A stretch of DNA of 64,000 nt from NCBI GenBank assembly GCA_002696735.1, contig NZSL01000011.1, forward strand, positions 28,019 through 92,018, written 5' to 3'. Positions within the stretch are counted from its first letter, which is position 1, and the number at the start of each line of letters is the position of its first letter. Both the position numbers and the translations under genes were made by a program. This document shows positions 18,847 to 26,853 of the stretch, in pieces. The notes beneath the pieces are model-generated. The model did not search any database, was not told the origin of the DNA, and was given only the letters and a program-made list of their open reading frames with translations. Source of the stretch: Methylophaga sp. (GTDB lineage Bacteria > Pseudomonadota > Gammaproteobacteria > Nitrosococcales > Methylophagaceae).

Positions 18847-18983
18847 TGCTATTCAAAAGAATTTTACTGATTGGGGCTTCAATCATGTTGTTAGTGGTCT
18901 TATCGTTGATGATTCACAATGCCTGGGCAGGTAAATCGGTTATCAGTCTGAACTCCCCCGTTTCGTTCCCAGTGGATATCTGA
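18843..18983 (+). CDS. 46-residue secreted peptide of the TolQ-VWA operon
   Basis: A short ORF starting ATG at 18843 (ATGA overlap with the previous stop) or ATG at 18846 and ending TGA at 18981. It begins MMLFKRILLIGAS, continues as a 20-residue hydrophobic core, and has a clean signal-peptidase site AWA|GKS near residue 29. The predicted mature peptide is only about 17 residues (ends SFPVDI). It fits exactly between genes: 4-bp overlap upstream, 2-bp gap downstream. Placement and signal sequence argue for a real gene; it could equally be an N-terminally anchored mini-subunit. No family recognised. Confidence 0.6.
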   Translation: MMLFKRILLIGASIMLLVVLSLMIHNAWAGKSVISLNSPVSFPVDI

Positions 18984-18985
18984 AG

Positions 18986-19774
18986 ATGAATGATCTGATG
19001 AAAAGCTTTGCCGCCTTGATCGTATCGATCATTGTGGTGCACATGATTTATATCGGCTTTATCCGGCCAGAGGCTGCACAACTGGTTGAACTTGCCTTAC
19101 AACAGCAGCAATCATCACCACGTAATATTGTGGTTATCATCAAAGACTACGAACAGGAAATCTGTTTTATTCTGATGTTTTGGGGCTGTTTTTTAATTGC
19201 CAGTTCATACCGTGAGATTCTCAAAACAAAATACCTGTATAGCGTTGATTTAATTGAGGATCCAACCAACAATAATGAGCAACTAATTGATAAATCCGAG
19301 CATAAAGAACTGGATGTAAACCGTATTATTCATCGGTTGGATAGTGAGATTCCCCAGGATTTAATCTCCTCGCCACTGGTTCAGACTTTACGCGCCTCAT
19401 TATGGCGTTACAGCTCGACCAACAATGTGCAAAACCTGTCAGATGCCATTGAAAGTAATCTTGAAGCATTGGCTGTAAAACAAGACTCTGAAAACTCCAT
19501 GATCCGCTATCTGATCTGGGCCATTCCCTCTATCGGCTTTATTGGCACAGTGCGTGGTATCGGTCAGGCGCTTTCACAAGCTGATCAAGCACTTGCTGGC
19601 GATATTTCCGGCATGACTGATAGTCTTGGTCTGGCATTTAATTCGACGTTGGTCGCCTTGTTGATCAGTATCTTTCTGATGTTTTTGTTCCATCAACTAC
19701 AACGCATGCAGGACAGCCAGATTGTCGATACCCAAAGCTATTGCGACAAATACCTGTTGAGACGCATTCGCTAA
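18986..19774 (+). CDS. MotA/TolQ/ExbB-type proton channel subunit
   Basis: 262 residues. Hydrophobic segments at about 8-26 and 57-75, then a cytoplasmic stretch, then the paired helices characteristic of the family: RYLIWAIPSIGFIGTVRGIGQAL near 165-190 and DSLGLAFNSTLVALLISIFLMFLFHQL near 210-235. In TolQ, ExbB and MotA these line the proton path and form a pentamer around a dimer of TolR/ExbD/MotB-type partners. The two genes downstream each supply one such single-helix partner. No flagellar, Tol or Ton genes are near, so this is a separate energised system. Confidence 0.85.
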   Translation: MNDLMKSFAALIVSIIVVHMIYIGFIRPEAAQLVELALQQQQSSPRNIVVIIKDYEQEICFILMFWGCFLIASSYREILKTKYLYSVDLIEDPTNNNEQLIDKSEHKELDVNRIIHRLDSEIPQDLISSPLVQTLRASLWRYSSTNNVQNLSDAIESNLEALAVKQDSENSMIRYLIWAIPSIGFIGTVRGIGQALSQADQALAGDISGMTDSLGLAFNSTLVALLISIFLMFLFHQLQRMQDSQIVDTQSYCDKYLLRRIR

Positions 19775-19780
19775 CAGCAA

Positions 19781-20851
19781 ATGGCCTACCGACGAAAAAA
19801 AACCGAAGGTTCCAGTCTGGCATTTCTGGATATCATGTCCTGTGGCCTCGGCGCGGTTATCCTTGTGTTTATGCTGGTCAAACAGAAAATTGATGAAACC
19901 CCGGTTGAAATCGATAATCTTAAACAGGATATCAGTCAGCTTGAACAGGTGAGGGATGATGCTGAGACCACATTGGATCAAATAAGAGAACAGTTAAGCA
20001 GTGAAAATGCCCGTTATCAGGCGTTAAAAAAACAACTGGATGAAAAGCAGTCGACACTGGCGAGTCAGAGTCAGCAAGTCCAACGATCTGAAAGTGAACT
20101 GGATGAACTTAAATCCAGTATTACCTCCATTAAAGTGCCACAAAAACAACAGGATTTGGTTGAAGCTCCTCGTATCAATGAAGAAAACTATCTGTTAGGA
20201 CTGAAAGTTGAAGGCCCCAAAATAGCGATTCTGGTTGATACCAGCGCTTCAATGACCAATGAAAAACTGATTGATATTATTCGCACCAAAAGCAGTTCCC
20301 AGCAAAACAAAAAGAATGCCGCCAAATGGCAACGCACTAAAAAGGTTGTTGAATGGTTGCTGGCACGAACACCGGAGAACAGTGACGTAGTGGTAGTGGC
20401 TTTTAGTGAAGATGCCAAGGTATTAGGTGATAAAAAAGGTTGGCAAAAAGCCAGTGCATCACAAACGACTGCATCAATCATCAGTGAGTTAAATACCATT
20501 GTCCCCGAAGGCGCAACGAACCTGCAAAAAGGTTTGAATACCGTAAATCAGTTTTCACCAACCAACCTCTACGTGATTACTGACGGTTTACCGACCAAAG
20601 GTGAATCGCAATATCGTAGTCTGAATCCTTTCTCCAGTTGTAGTTCGCTTACCGGTAATGCGCAGACGATTTCGGGTGAATGCCGAGTGAAATTGTTTCA
20701 GCAAACCATCAACGAAAGCGGGAAGCGGGGCGTACAGGTCGATGTTATTATGCTGCCGCTAGAAGGTGATCCCGATGCCGTGAATCAATATTGGATTTGG
20801 GCTGCCACCACCGGCGGATTACTGATCAGTCCGGCGAGTAACTGGCCATGA
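19781..20851 (+). CDS. MotB/ExbD-like transmembrane helix fused to coiled coil and VWA domain (VWA-1)
   Basis: 356 residues. N-terminal cytoplasmic tail, then one transmembrane helix containing FLDIMSCGLGAVILVFML (about 14-31), whose Asp sits where MotB and ExbD carry their proton-binding Asp. Residues about 45-125 are a heptad-rich coiled coil. Residues about 145-350 are a von Willebrand A domain with an intact metal site: DTSAS, EGATN and ITDGLP. No OmpA-like peptidoglycan-binding domain is present, unlike MotB. It starts 6 bp after the channel gene and overlaps VWA-2 by 4 bp (ATGA). Confidence 0.85.
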   Translation: MAYRRKKTEGSSLAFLDIMSCGLGAVILVFMLVKQKIDETPVEIDNLKQDISQLEQVRDDAETTLDQIREQLSSENARYQALKKQLDEKQSTLASQSQQVQRSESELDELKSSITSIKVPQKQQDLVEAPRINEENYLLGLKVEGPKIAILVDTSASMTNEKLIDIIRTKSSSQQNKKNAAKWQRTKKVVEWLLARTPENSDVVVVAFSEDAKVLGDKKGWQKASASQTTASIISELNTIVPEGATNLQKGLNTVNQFSPTNLYVITDGLPTKGESQYRSLNPFSSCSSLTGNAQTISGECRVKLFQQTINESGKRGVQVDVIMLPLEGDPDAVNQYWIWAATTGGLLISPASNWP

Positions 20852-21798
20852 AACATCGTAGAAAAGGCATCGATATATTCAGTCTGTCTTTTCTGGACGT
20901 GATTTCCTGTGGGTTTGGGGCCGTCGTCATGTTGATATTGATCTCTAAAACCGATGTCGATGTTTCCACTGCTGGTGCCGATGATATCAGCAGTTTACTG
21001 GCCTCGTTGATTGGTCTGGAAAACTCGGTGGCTGAAGTAAGTCAGCAAATTGAACAGGAGCTTTCGACGTTAGAAGCCTTATCGGGTGAAAAACAGGCTA
21101 TTGCTCAGGCCGAATCTTCTTTGGAAAATCAGCTCAAAGCACTGCAACAAAAAAATGCCGCACTGGAAGAAAGTATTTCGGGACTGAGTCTGGTGGAATC
21201 ACGCCTAAGGCAGGCGGCTTTGCCAACGCCAAGGAAATCTGCTGATAAGCGTTCCGCAGAAGTAGGCGGTATTCCGGTTGACAGCGATTATGTGGTGTTC
21301 ATTATCGACACGTCTGGCAGTATGAAACAGATCTGGTCACGGGTATCCAGAGAAGTGGTGAATGTGTTGAATATTCACCCTGAAGTGAAAGGCTTCCAGA
21401 TATTAAATGATATGGGCACATCGATGATCTCCGGCTACGATGGTCGCTGGATGCCTGATACGCCCTCTACACGAAACAGTGCCATCAAAATGTTTGAGAA
21501 TTGGTCAGTGGTATCCAACAGTAGTCCAGTGGAAGGCATAGAAATGGCGTTGAGAAAATATGCCAAACCCAATATCACTACTTCAATCTATGTATTTGGC
21601 GATGATTACACCGGCTCATCGTATGATCCGGTTATTGATCGGTTAACCAAACAGAACAAGCAACTCAGCGATGGGCGACGACTAGCCAAAATTCACGGTG
21701 TAGGCTTTTTATCCGTTAACAGTACTGACAGATTCAGCATATTGATGCGAGAGTTGACCAAACGTAATGACGGTACTTATATTGCATTACCGCCCTAG
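20848..21798 (+). CDS. MotB/ExbD-like transmembrane helix fused to coiled coil and VWA domain (VWA-2)
   Basis: 316 residues with the same plan as VWA-1: transmembrane helix with FLDVISCGFGAVVMLILI (about 15-32), coiled coil about 50-120, VWA domain about 135-310. Metal-site motif DTSGS is intact, the middle residue is Ser (NSSPVEG) rather than the usual Thr, and the third Asp is in FGDDYTG. The two VWA proteins share the membrane motif closely but differ elsewhere, suggesting a heterodimer inside the channel ring. It is the last gene of the operon; a REP-like region follows. Confidence 0.85.
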   Translation: MKHRRKGIDIFSLSFLDVISCGFGAVVMLILISKTDVDVSTAGADDISSLLASLIGLENSVAEVSQQIEQELSTLEALSGEKQAIAQAESSLENQLKALQQKNAALEESISGLSLVESRLRQAALPTPRKSADKRSAEVGGIPVDSDYVVFIIDTSGSMKQIWSRVSREVVNVLNIHPEVKGFQILNDMGTSMISGYDGRWMPDTPSTRNSAIKMFENWSVVSNSSPVEGIEMALRKYAKPNITTSIYVFGDDYTGSSYDPVIDRLTKQNKQLSDGRRLAKIHGVGFLSVNSTDRFSILMRELTKRNDGTYIALPP

Positions 21799-21848
21799 AG
21801 GATAGGGCTTACCACGGGTAACCATGGGAGCCAGAAACGGTAAGATCT

Positions 21849-21874
21849 CGTTCACACACACCTGCGTGGTAACG
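21849..21874. repeat. REP-like hairpin, degenerate
   Basis: CGTT...CCTGCGTGG...AACG forms an imperfect version of the core seen at 13251. With ACCACGGGTAACCATGGGAGCC some 30 bp before it, it occupies the gap between VWA-2 and the convergent hypothetical gene. Confidence 0.55.
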
Positions 21875-21882
21875 CAAATGGT

Positions 21883-22218
21883 CTAATCAATAAACTCGTA
21901 CTTCCAGCGAATTTCATCCGGCTTCATCATCTGCCCGACACTAAAACGAATCATACCGGTGGGATCGGAAGCTTTGCCAATCAATACATAACGACTGCCA
22001 TCACTATCAAATCCGACGCCGGTTTTATCGTTGAATTCTGATATGGCACTACTGTTTTGCAGGATAAAAGGCAATAAATCATCTGCTGCATCGGGTGGCG
22101 CAAAGGGTGGAACCGTTTCAGGTCGATTGCACAAACCAACAAATATTTCCTCATCGGTCGGCAGGATCAGAATATTCCAATTGAACAGGGTATAGACCGA
22201 TTTAGCTGTGTTATTCAT
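21883..22218 (-). CDS. Hypothetical protein
   Basis: 111 residues, no signal peptide or membrane segment (SVYTLFNWNILILPTDEEIFVGLCNRPETVPPF at the N-terminus; GSRYVLIGKASDPTG further on). Probably a small cytoplasmic alpha/beta protein; family not recognised. It is flanked on both sides by REP-like hairpins and lies opposite to the TolQ-VWA operon, so it is not part of it. Confidence 0.55.
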   Translation of the reverse strand: MNNTAKSVYTLFNWNILILPTDEEIFVGLCNRPETVPPFAPPDAADDLLPFILQNSSAISEFNDKTGVGFDSDGSRYVLIGKASDPTGMIRFSVGQMMKPDEIRWKYEFID

Positions 22219-22268
22219 TCGATGGACAGCTCAGTTAAGTGATATCTTCGGAGACTCAGATTCAAATA

Positions 22269-22339
22269 GGCTCCCACGCTGAGCATGGGAGCCATATTTA
22301 GCCGTTGAATCTCGATCCCATGCTTCTGCGTGGGAACGA
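22269..22339. repeat. Pair of REP-like hairpins
   Basis: Two hairpins 17 bp apart: 22269-22293 (GGCTCCCACGC/GCATGGGAGCC, one mismatch) and 22311-22339 (TCCCATGC...GCGTGGGA). Both share the TCCCA-YGC...GCRTGGGA core with the hairpin at 13251. The doublet arrangement is typical of REP/REPIN elements. Confidence 0.7.
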
Positions 22340-22349
22340 AACAGTTTAA

Positions 22350-23093
22350 TTAACGCAACGTTCTGCTAAACAGATTCAACGCCAGTTGATAACCAATCTG
22401 TGCTGTTTGGGCATCATAACGGCCACCATCACCCTCATCACGCATAAACGCATGTTCGGCATTGAATTCATGCCAGGTAAACGGAATGTCTGTTTCGTTG
22501 AGTTTGCTGTAGATCAGTGTGCGGCCTTCTGAGGGAACATGGTTATCCTGTTTGCCCCAGATCATCAGCAATTCGCCTTTGATATCTGCCAGACGTTCCA
22601 TACTGTGTTGACCCGGTTTATTCGGGATCTTCTGAATATGTAAATCGGTAGCATAAAAACAAGCAGTGCCTTTCACTTCAGGTTGCAGTGCTGCACGAAA
22701 AGCCAGATGACCGCCAATGCAATAACCCATCGCTCCAAATTGACCATTGCACCAGGATTGTTGCTTGGCAAATTTGATTAACGCTTCGTTATCGGTGTCA
22801 TAGCCCTGCACATCTTTGTTTTCTTTATCGGCATTGCCTTTATCGCGACCGGCATCGTCATAACCCAGCACCGTACCAATCGGATTTAGCTCATGGAATA
22901 CTTCGGGGACTAATACGGCATAACCATGACTGGCCATTAATCTGGCCGCACGCTCAATCGGGCCGGTTTGCTGAAAAATTTCGGAATAAAAAAAAATTAC
23001 AGGGTAGCTGCCTTCACCAACAGGACGATGAATATAGGTACGCATCACACCAGTAGGTGTATCAAGATCGGCAAAATGGCTTTGAATCTTCAT
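22350..23093 (-). CDS. Dienelactone hydrolase family protein
   Basis: 247 residues, alpha/beta hydrolase fold. The nucleophile is cysteine in GYCIGG near 128, typical of dienelactone hydrolases; the other triad members are Asp in WGKQDNHVP and His in NAEHAFMRDEG. Cytoplasmic, monocistronic. No aromatic-degradation genes lie nearby, so the natural substrate is unknown. The ATG follows a GGGAG-type ribosome site. Confidence 0.88.
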   Translation of the reverse strand: MKIQSHFADLDTPTGVMRTYIHRPVGEGSYPVIFFYSEIFQQTGPIERAARLMASHGYAVLVPEVFHELNPIGTVLGYDDAGRDKGNADKENKDVQGYDTDNEALIKFAKQQSWCNGQFGAMGYCIGGHLAFRAALQPEVKGTACFYATDLHIQKIPNKPGQHSMERLADIKGELLMIWGKQDNHVPSEGRTLIYSKLNETDIPFTWHEFNAEHAFMRDEGDGGRYDAQTAQIGYQLALNLFSRTLR

Positions 23094-23385
23094 GAAAGCT
23101 CCCTTGAAGTTGGATAGAAAAATAATGGACTATTGTACAACGACTAATCATTTTCAGCGGCCTGATTAATCTAATCTTACGCTCAATAATATTGCCAAAT
23201 ACTGATGCTCAGCGACTTTAAAGTAGATTAATATTCGTCTGTGTTTGATTGAATGACGTCAAGCAATTGAAATAGAGATTAAAAAAAGTGGTCAGCATCG
23301 TAAAACCTTAATAATTAACTGTTGGAATATCGCCGTACCACACGTCATAAAAGTTGTTGCTTAATTTATCTACAAGGAAAGTCAT

Positions 23386-24378
23386 ATGAAAAAAATAATT
23401 CTTAATATCGGTTTGCTACTGTGCATTATGTCGTCTTATACGCTGAGTGCCGATGAACTGCCAGTCACCGAAAGACTGGTTGATACACTCTCGGAGCTTG
23501 CCGGTGGCCCTCATCCAGGAATACGTACTAATCATGCGAAAGGGATCATGGCTTCTGGTTATTTTGAAGCATCGAAAGAAGCCTCTGATATCACCTATGC
23601 ACCTCACTTTAATACCCCTAAAACAGATGTGGTGGTTCGGTTTTCAAACGCCAGCGGTGTGCCCGATATCGCGGATTCAAGCCCGGATGGTTTTCCTAAA
23701 GGCATGGCGATAAGGTTTATGTTACCGGAAGAGGAATATACCGATATGGTGGTGATTTCGGTAGAACGATTCCCAGTCAAGACACCTGAAGATTTTCTTG
23801 GATTATTAACAGCCATCAAAGATTCGGCAAACTCACAAGCTAAACCGACACCAATAGAAGCTTTTCTGGAACAACATCCCGAAACGCTAACCTTTGTGCA
23901 ATTACCTAAGCCCGCTCCAGTGAGTTATGCCACTGAAAAATTCCATGGCATTAATGCATTTGAATTTGAAAATGAACAAGGTAAAACCGTTTATGGCCGT
24001 TACCTCATTACTCCGGTGAATGGCACAGAGTACCTTTCAGATGAAGAACGAAAAAACGCTGCTAACAATTATCTACAGGATGAATTGCCAGAGAGATTAA
24101 ATGATACTGGCGCGGCTAAGTTTACAATTGCCCTGCAAATAGCTGAAGAGGGAGATGTAATCACTGATCCTACAGTTGTGTGGCCAACAGAGAGAAAAAT
24201 AGTGAAGCTCGGAACATTGACGCTTACTGAAATCATGACGGACGGTGAAAGTTATGCAAAAGCTAATATGTTTAACCCGTTGGCTATCCCGGAAGGCATA
24301 AGCCCAACAGACGATCCTATTCTTTTAGCTCGCCCTGTGAGTTATGCAATTAGTTTTGGTAGAAGACTAAATCCATAA
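23386..24378 (+). CDS. Periplasmic catalase-family peroxidase
   Basis: 330 residues of the small (srpA-like) catalase-related family, haem enzymes that mostly act as peroxidases. Signal peptide about 1-22 (ends TLSA). The distal haem histidine lies in PHPGIRTNHAKG near 50, with the supporting RFSNASGVPDIAD near 86; the proximal tyrosine is in RPVSYAISFGRRL at the C-terminus. AAGGAA lies 9 bases before the ATG. Monocistronic, with its own terminator. Probably removes peroxides in the periplasm. Confidence 0.9.
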   Translation: MKKIILNIGLLLCIMSSYTLSADELPVTERLVDTLSELAGGPHPGIRTNHAKGIMASGYFEASKEASDITYAPHFNTPKTDVVVRFSNASGVPDIADSSPDGFPKGMAIRFMLPEEEYTDMVVISVERFPVKTPEDFLGLLTAIKDSANSQAKPTPIEAFLEQHPETLTFVQLPKPAPVSYATEKFHGINAFEFENEQGKTVYGRYLITPVNGTEYLSDEERKNAANNYLQDELPERLNDTGAAKFTIALQIAEEGDVITDPTVVWPTERKIVKLGTLTLTEIMTDGESYAKANMFNPLAIPEGISPTDDPILLARPVSYAISFGRRLNP

Positions 24379-24390
24379 TTAGTTGGTATA

Positions 24391-24429
24391 AATAAGGCTT
24401 GAGTAAGGGGTGTTCGCTCAAGCCTTATT
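24391..24429. terminator. Bidirectional terminator
   Basis: Perfect 13-bp arms AATAAGGCTTGAG/CTCAAGCCTTATT with a 13-nt loop. It serves both the catalase-like gene and the convergent EAL gene. Confidence 0.85.
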
Positions 24430-24435
24430 TTATTG

Positions 24436-25233
24436 TTAAATCAAAAGTTTTCCCTGGACTAAACCATTGTGCAATTGGAAATAGTTTAAACAATTCGATT
24501 CTGCTATTGGTGGGCTGTGATAATAGCCTTGAAAAATATCGCAGCCCATTTCAGACAACACTTCGCGTTGTTCTTTGGTTTCCACGTATTCTGCCACCAC
24601 ATGCACTCTTTGTGCTTTTCCCAGTGAACATATTGTCCTGACAATATCTGCATTAGTGTCATTGACCAGAACGTCCCGTGTAATGGAACCATCAATTTTT
24701 ATTGCATTCACTTGAAAGCGGCGCATATATAACAATGATGAATAGCCCATGCCGAAATCATCCATTGCCAGATGCACACCGGTTTCGACCAGCTGTTGTA
24801 AAATCAAATCTGTCAGGCTGGTATCGGGAATTTCAGAAGATTCGGTAATTTCCAATTCAAGTTCTTCTGCCGATATACCGTAATCCTTAATATATTTCGT
24901 AATATAAAAAGGTAAATCCTTATCTGTTAACTGAAGTGGAGAAATATTTACCGCGACAGTTAATGCTTTATATCCTGCGGCATTCCAGCGAGCTTTGCAG
25001 GCACAAGCCTGCTTGATTACCCATCGGCCCAGATGATGAATCAATTCACTATCTTCGGCGACAGCGATGATCACAATAGGAGAGATAAAACCATATCTTG
25101 GATGCGTCCAGCGAAGCAGGGCTTCAACACCAACGATTTGCCCCTGACGATCATGCTTGGGTTGATAGACCAGTGTCAGCGAATTCTGTTTAATCGCATT
25201 TTGCATATCAACAGCAAGATCCCGGGCAATCAT
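24436..25233 (-). CDS. EAL c-di-GMP phosphodiesterase domain, downstream half of a split gene
   Basis: 265 residues forming a complete EAL domain. The metal- and substrate-binding residues all appear present: EALLRW, VAVNIS, LELEITES, MDDFGMGYSS, AIKID and VVAEYVET, so it could hydrolyse c-di-GMP. The frame stays open upstream of this ATG and reads DKKIITRQDKVG, a normal linker of PTS-EIIC/EAL fusions, so I think it and the next gene (25241-26530) were one gene of about 700 codons. An AAGG lies 5 bases before the ATG, so independent translation cannot be ruled out. Confidence 0.8.
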   Translation of the reverse strand: MIARDLAVDMQNAIKQNSLTLVYQPKHDRQGQIVGVEALLRWTHPRYGFISPIVIIAVAEDSELIHHLGRWVIKQACACKARWNAAGYKALTVAVNISPLQLTDKDLPFYITKYIKDYGISAEELELEITESSEIPDTSLTDLILQQLVETGVHLAMDDFGMGYSSLLYMRRFQVNAIKIDGSITRDVLVNDTNADIVRTICSLGKAQRVHVVAEYVETKEQREVLSEMGCDIFQGYYHSPPIAESNCLNYFQLHNGLVQGKLLI

Positions 25234-25240
25234 GCCAACC

Positions 25241-26530
25241 TTATCCTGGCGGGTAATAATTTTTTTGTCTTGTATTGCCCACCTTGATTATCGTGTCTGA
25301 TGCCTGTGTAAAAGCATCTAAAGACTGTTGCTGACGGTGTTTTTCAGCTTTTTTCACAAAGGGCAGGTAGCTCAAGGTGCTGATAGCGATTAACAGAACT
25401 TGCAGAGCAACACCACGCCAGGATTCCGTCAGTAGCCAGCCTGATAATAAAGGGGGCGTTGTCCAACCCACAATTGCGGAATCGTAAATAGTGATCAATC
25501 CAAACTGCAAAGCGGCCAGTGATATCAACATCAATAGAACCGGTATCAGCACAAATGGAATCAGGTAAAACGGATTAAATACAATCGGTAATCCGTAGAT
25601 CAATATGTCATTAATATTGAACAGAGAAGGGACTATAGAAATCTTCGCAATTTTATTCTGTGCACCACGCCGCGTAACAATAAAAATTGCTATTAATAGG
25701 CCGAGCGTTGCTCCAGATCCGCCCAAATGCACAAAGTTATTGAACAGGACTCTAAACGCCAGAGATGAAGCATTGAATCCTGCATCCAAGTTCGCTAAAA
25801 ATAGCGCTCCATCCGCTGCACCGTATATGAAGATACTGCCATGAAGACCCACAAACCAGAACAATTGGTTCATTAAAGTGACAAAGGAACCTAAAATCCA
25901 GGTTCCATATTCATTGTTATGTGCCCAATCAATAATAAGTTGTGTAAAGTCGGGAAAATCAGGTGTTGAAGCCAGTATCAGAGCCGTTATAAAAAAGATC
26001 ATTCCGCTAAGAATAATCGACGGGCTTAAGCGCATCGCTTGATAAAAGGTAGTATCGGTATCAACAGGCAGGTTCAACAGATCAAGATAGGGTTTTCTGG
26101 CGGCCCAGAGCATTAGTTCGGCTGAAAGCAGCCCAACAACAATCCCTATAAGAATAACTTCTGCACTGAACTCAACTGGAGAAATATTGGGTAGTGAAAC
26201 GGTGATGATCAGAAAGTTAATTACCGCACTGATTGCCACCATTAATGGAGGGGCAATTTCACGGTGTTTGGTTAAACCTGGCATACGAAAAACAAGTTGG
26301 GAAGAGACGATAGCTGCCAGTAACAAACCAAACAAAGTAAATGAATTATCGATGATTTGTCTTAATGGTTCACGCCAATCTGCACCAAGCCAATGATCCA
26401 TTGACTGCTGATAATAAAGCCAGGGAAAGTTCAGTATAAGTTCGGCAATAACGCGAAGAAAAGTGAGCGGCAAAAGTGCGACAAAGCTGTTTCTCGTCGC
26501 TATCATCCATAAGAGCAAACGTGCTTTCAA
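25241..26530 (-). CDS. PTS EIIC-like membrane domain, upstream half of a split EIIC-EAL gene
   Basis: 429 residues with about ten transmembrane helices of the lactose/cellobiose-type PTS EIIC fold (FVGLHGSIFIYGAADG and HLGGSGATLGLLIAI are recognisable signatures). No IIA/IIB domains or HPr genes are near. In many gammaproteobacteria such a domain is the sensor part of an EAL phosphodiesterase rather than a transporter. The frame ends in NTRQKNYYPPG, 7 bp before the EAL start; dropping one A in the ACAAGAC sequence (minus strand, just before a run of seven A) would join the frames. Frameshift or sequencing error. Confidence 0.78.
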   Translation of the reverse strand: MKARLLLWMIATRNSFVALLPLTFLRVIAELILNFPWLYYQQSMDHWLGADWREPLRQIIDNSFTLFGLLLAAIVSSQLVFRMPGLTKHREIAPPLMVAISAVINFLIITVSLPNISPVEFSAEVILIGIVVGLLSAELMLWAARKPYLDLLNLPVDTDTTFYQAMRLSPSIILSGMIFFITALILASTPDFPDFTQLIIDWAHNNEYGTWILGSFVTLMNQLFWFVGLHGSIFIYGAADGALFLANLDAGFNASSLAFRVLFNNFVHLGGSGATLGLLIAIFIVTRRGAQNKIAKISIVPSLFNINDILIYGLPIVFNPFYLIPFVLIPVLLMLISLAALQFGLITIYDSAIVGWTTPPLLSGWLLTESWRGVALQVLLIAISTLSYLPFVKKAEKHRQQQSLDAFTQASDTIIKVGNTRQKNYYPPG

Positions 26531-26853
26531 TCCCGGCTCCTTTTATTTAGATTCATCAGGTTTTGTTGAATGTATATTTGAAAAAGTGAGAACCATTAAC
26601 ATCAACCTGATGTTCTAATTATTCCAGCATATTTACATATAATCAGATCGGCAATCAATTTTATGTGACGCCTACCAGAAAAAATCTTTAAAGGGGGGAT
26701 TGAATGAGTCGTTTAACGCACAACTTATGCCAAATATTATCTATAGGTGTAAGCAGAATTATTCCGTTTTAAACCTGACATTATCTATATTTTTAAATGC
26801 AATAGTGATGGATATTTTTTACTGTATTTAGTCGCTCAAATTTTAGCTAATTA
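26531..26853. other. Intergenic region
   Basis: 323 bp, AT-rich, between two minus-strand c-di-GMP genes. No ORF with a ribosome site, hairpin or RNA gene seen. Probably the promoter of the EIIC-EAL gene. Confidence 0.5.

Noticed and set aside
13514..21798. Assignment of the operon as Zorya, Tol-Pal, Ton or a flagellar stator
   Set aside because: It has a homologous channel subunit, but no OmpA-type domain, helicase, nuclease, TolA/TolB/Pal, TonB or flagellar genes, and the partner proteins carry VWA domains.
25241..26530. Genuine sugar PTS transporter
   Set aside because: No IIA, IIB or HPr genes are near and the coding sequence leads into an EAL domain, so a sensor role is more likely.
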